Shown in pieces: positions 63,416 through 64,000 of a stretch of DNA of 64,000 nucleotides; within the stretch, counting starts at the first letter, position 1; each line of letters opens with the position of its first letter. The stretch covers positions 100,663 to 164,662 of the forward strand of contig JAAFJX010000007.1 of the NCBI GenBank assembly GCA_013299045.1. The letters are read 5' to 3'. Origin of the DNA: Cytophagales bacterium. Its GTDB lineage: Bacteria > Bacteroidota > Bacteroidia > Cytophagales > Bernardetiaceae. Position numbers and translations under genes: made by a program. The notes under the pieces are model-generated. The model saw only the letters and a list, made by a program, of their open reading frames with translations, searched no databases and had not been told where the DNA came from.

Positions 63416-63710
63416 TAGTCGTCCCTTAAAAAGTCCGGATAAGAACAAGCACATGAATTGATTATATGATTTATCTGCTTTAGGAACACTGTCATGATTT
63501 TGGGTGGCTTTTGCTCTCTACTTTTTGCCTTGATGCAGAACTAAAGCGCGAGCTGAAAGTTCCGACCGTAGGGCATAGCAGGCCGCAAGAAGCCTTGAGA
63601 TTTTGCCAGTTATTTGACAAAATAGGCTAAAAACCAAGAATTTTTAAAGATAAAATTTTTGTTTAATTTACTGGTAATAAATATCTTAGGTGTATTTTAA
63701 GGAAAGACTA
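63416..63710. mobile_element. Family 2 repeat element, copy 3 (internally deleted)
   Basis: 295 bp with ends TAGTCGTCCCTTAAAA and, inverted, TAGTCTTTCCTTAAAA, again with TA at both edges. Compared with copies 1 and 2 it jumps from GGGCATAGCA straight to GGCCGCAAGAAGCC, removing the hairpin block. The lost segment is bounded by the similar sequences GGCATAGCA and GGCATGGCA in copy 1, so the deletion probably arose by recombination between them. Its left third has diverged. Confidence 0.75.
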
Positions 63711-63770
63711 CGTAACGGGAATTATAGGGGAATAGATTTTGTTTTAAATAAAAAACAATAACTATTAGGG

Positions 63771-63856
63771 AATGCGTATTTTGTATTATCAAAAAATATT
63801 TTGAACAAAAAGCATCTTAAACAATACACGAAAACGCAATGCGTATTTTGTATTGT
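63771..63856. repeat. Direct and inverted repeats (possible operator cluster)
   Basis: AATGCGTATTTTGTATT occurs exactly at 63771-63787 and 63838-63854, 67 bases apart. Around the second copy, ACAATAC (63821-63827) and CGC (63835-63837) mirror GCG (63841-63843) and GTATTGT (63850-63856), forming a palindrome-like block. It lies 77 bases upstream of the right-edge promoter. Confidence 0.6.
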
Positions 63857-63932
63857 TATAGATTGATTGACGCAGTGTATTTAATTATAAGTTATTCATT
63901 TTCAATAATTTATAATTTATTTTTAGAGATAT

Positions 63933-63963
63933 TTGGAAATATAAAAAAGAATTTTTATATTTG
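63933..63963 (+). promoter_or_regulatory. Promoter reading off the right edge (TTG-N20-TATATTTG)
   Basis: TTG (63933-63935), a 20-base spacer and TATATTTG (63956-63963) match the Bacteroidota consensus fully. An ATG at 63994 could be the start of the gene, but too little is visible to name it. Confidence 0.65.
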
Positions 63964-64000
63964 CGGGGAAGTAGGCGTGAGTTGCGTCTATTTATGAGTT

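Larger units (their letters stand above)
63032..64000. other. Right-edge gene-free region with repeats and a promoter
   Basis: About 970 bases. It holds a 20-base fragment shared with repeat copy B (63395-63414), repeat family 2 copy 3 (63416-63710), a direct and inverted repeat cluster (63771-63856), and a strong plus-strand promoter at 63933-63963. Short minus-strand frames at 63025-63264 look random. Confidence 0.6.

Overview
The window looks like chromosomal DNA from a gliding-type member of the Bacteroidota, most likely the order Cytophagales. The evidence is: TonB-dependent receptors with carboxypeptidase-like N-termini, an ExbB-ExbD-ExbD-TonB operon, a type IX secretion (T9SS) sorting domain, the gliding lipoprotein GldH, SpoIIE phosphatases fused to TPR or 7TMR-DISM modules, and repeated use of the Bacteroidota promoter motif TTG-N19/20-TAnnTTTG. 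GC content is moderate to low. No rRNA, tRNA or CRISPR array was recognised.

Layout. 1-4131: the edge of an exported protein gene, a bestrophin-like channel and a TonB-dependent receptor. 4205-6727: clpC. 7023-14502: a minus-strand ribosomal operon, rplP-rpmC-rpsQ-rplN-rplX-rplE-rpsN-rpsH-rplF-rplR-rpsE-rpmD-rplO-secY-map, with its own promoter. It starts unusually at rplP and stops at map. 14901-17480: a small cysteine-containing secreted peptide followed by two predicted beta-propeller lipoproteins, with a hexanucleotide tandem array in the peptide's promoter. 17902-22598: an RluD-type pseudouridine synthase, a small hypothetical protein, a photolyase, a long repeat element (copy A) and a TPR/LRR protein. 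22812-25954: the ExbB/ExbD/ExbD/TonB energiser operon. 26049-36850: a TauE-like permease, a TPR-SpoIIE phosphatase downstream of a TonB receptor, a small protein, a 2OG-Fe(II) oxygenase, a family 2 glycosyltransferase plus ECF sigma factor, a DUF1573 protein and an orphan histidine kinase. 36862-48982: a HAMP-GAF-PAS protein, rplS, rocD, a very large SBBP/T9SS surface protein, an FkbM methyltransferase, a DUF3137 protein and a solitary nuoM. 49609-63031: an SDR epimerase and biotin carrier protein, a 7TMR-DISM-SpoIIE receptor gene split by repeat copy B, gldH, an OmpA-family protein, a RidA homologue, purM plus a GT39-like glycosyltransferase, a PKD lipoprotein, and a pspA cluster.

Mobile and repeat content. 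Two families of non-coding interspersed elements are present. Family 1 (about 535-560 bp, copies A and B in opposite orientation) has inner terminal inverted repeats around AAGCTCTTAATTAACCTCTC and a GC-rich core. Copy B interrupts an otherwise readable signalling receptor gene. Family 2 (295-468 bp, three copies) has imperfect inverted termini GTCnnnCCTTAAAA next to TA dinucleotides and a set of nested conserved hairpins, so it looks like a MITE or structured-RNA element.

The most interesting items are the element-split receptor, the structured family 2 repeat with compensating hairpin changes, the peptide/beta-propeller cluster behind a possibly phase-variable promoter, and the break of the S10-spc ribosomal cluster at rplP. 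All functions are read from motifs and general family knowledge. No searches were run.
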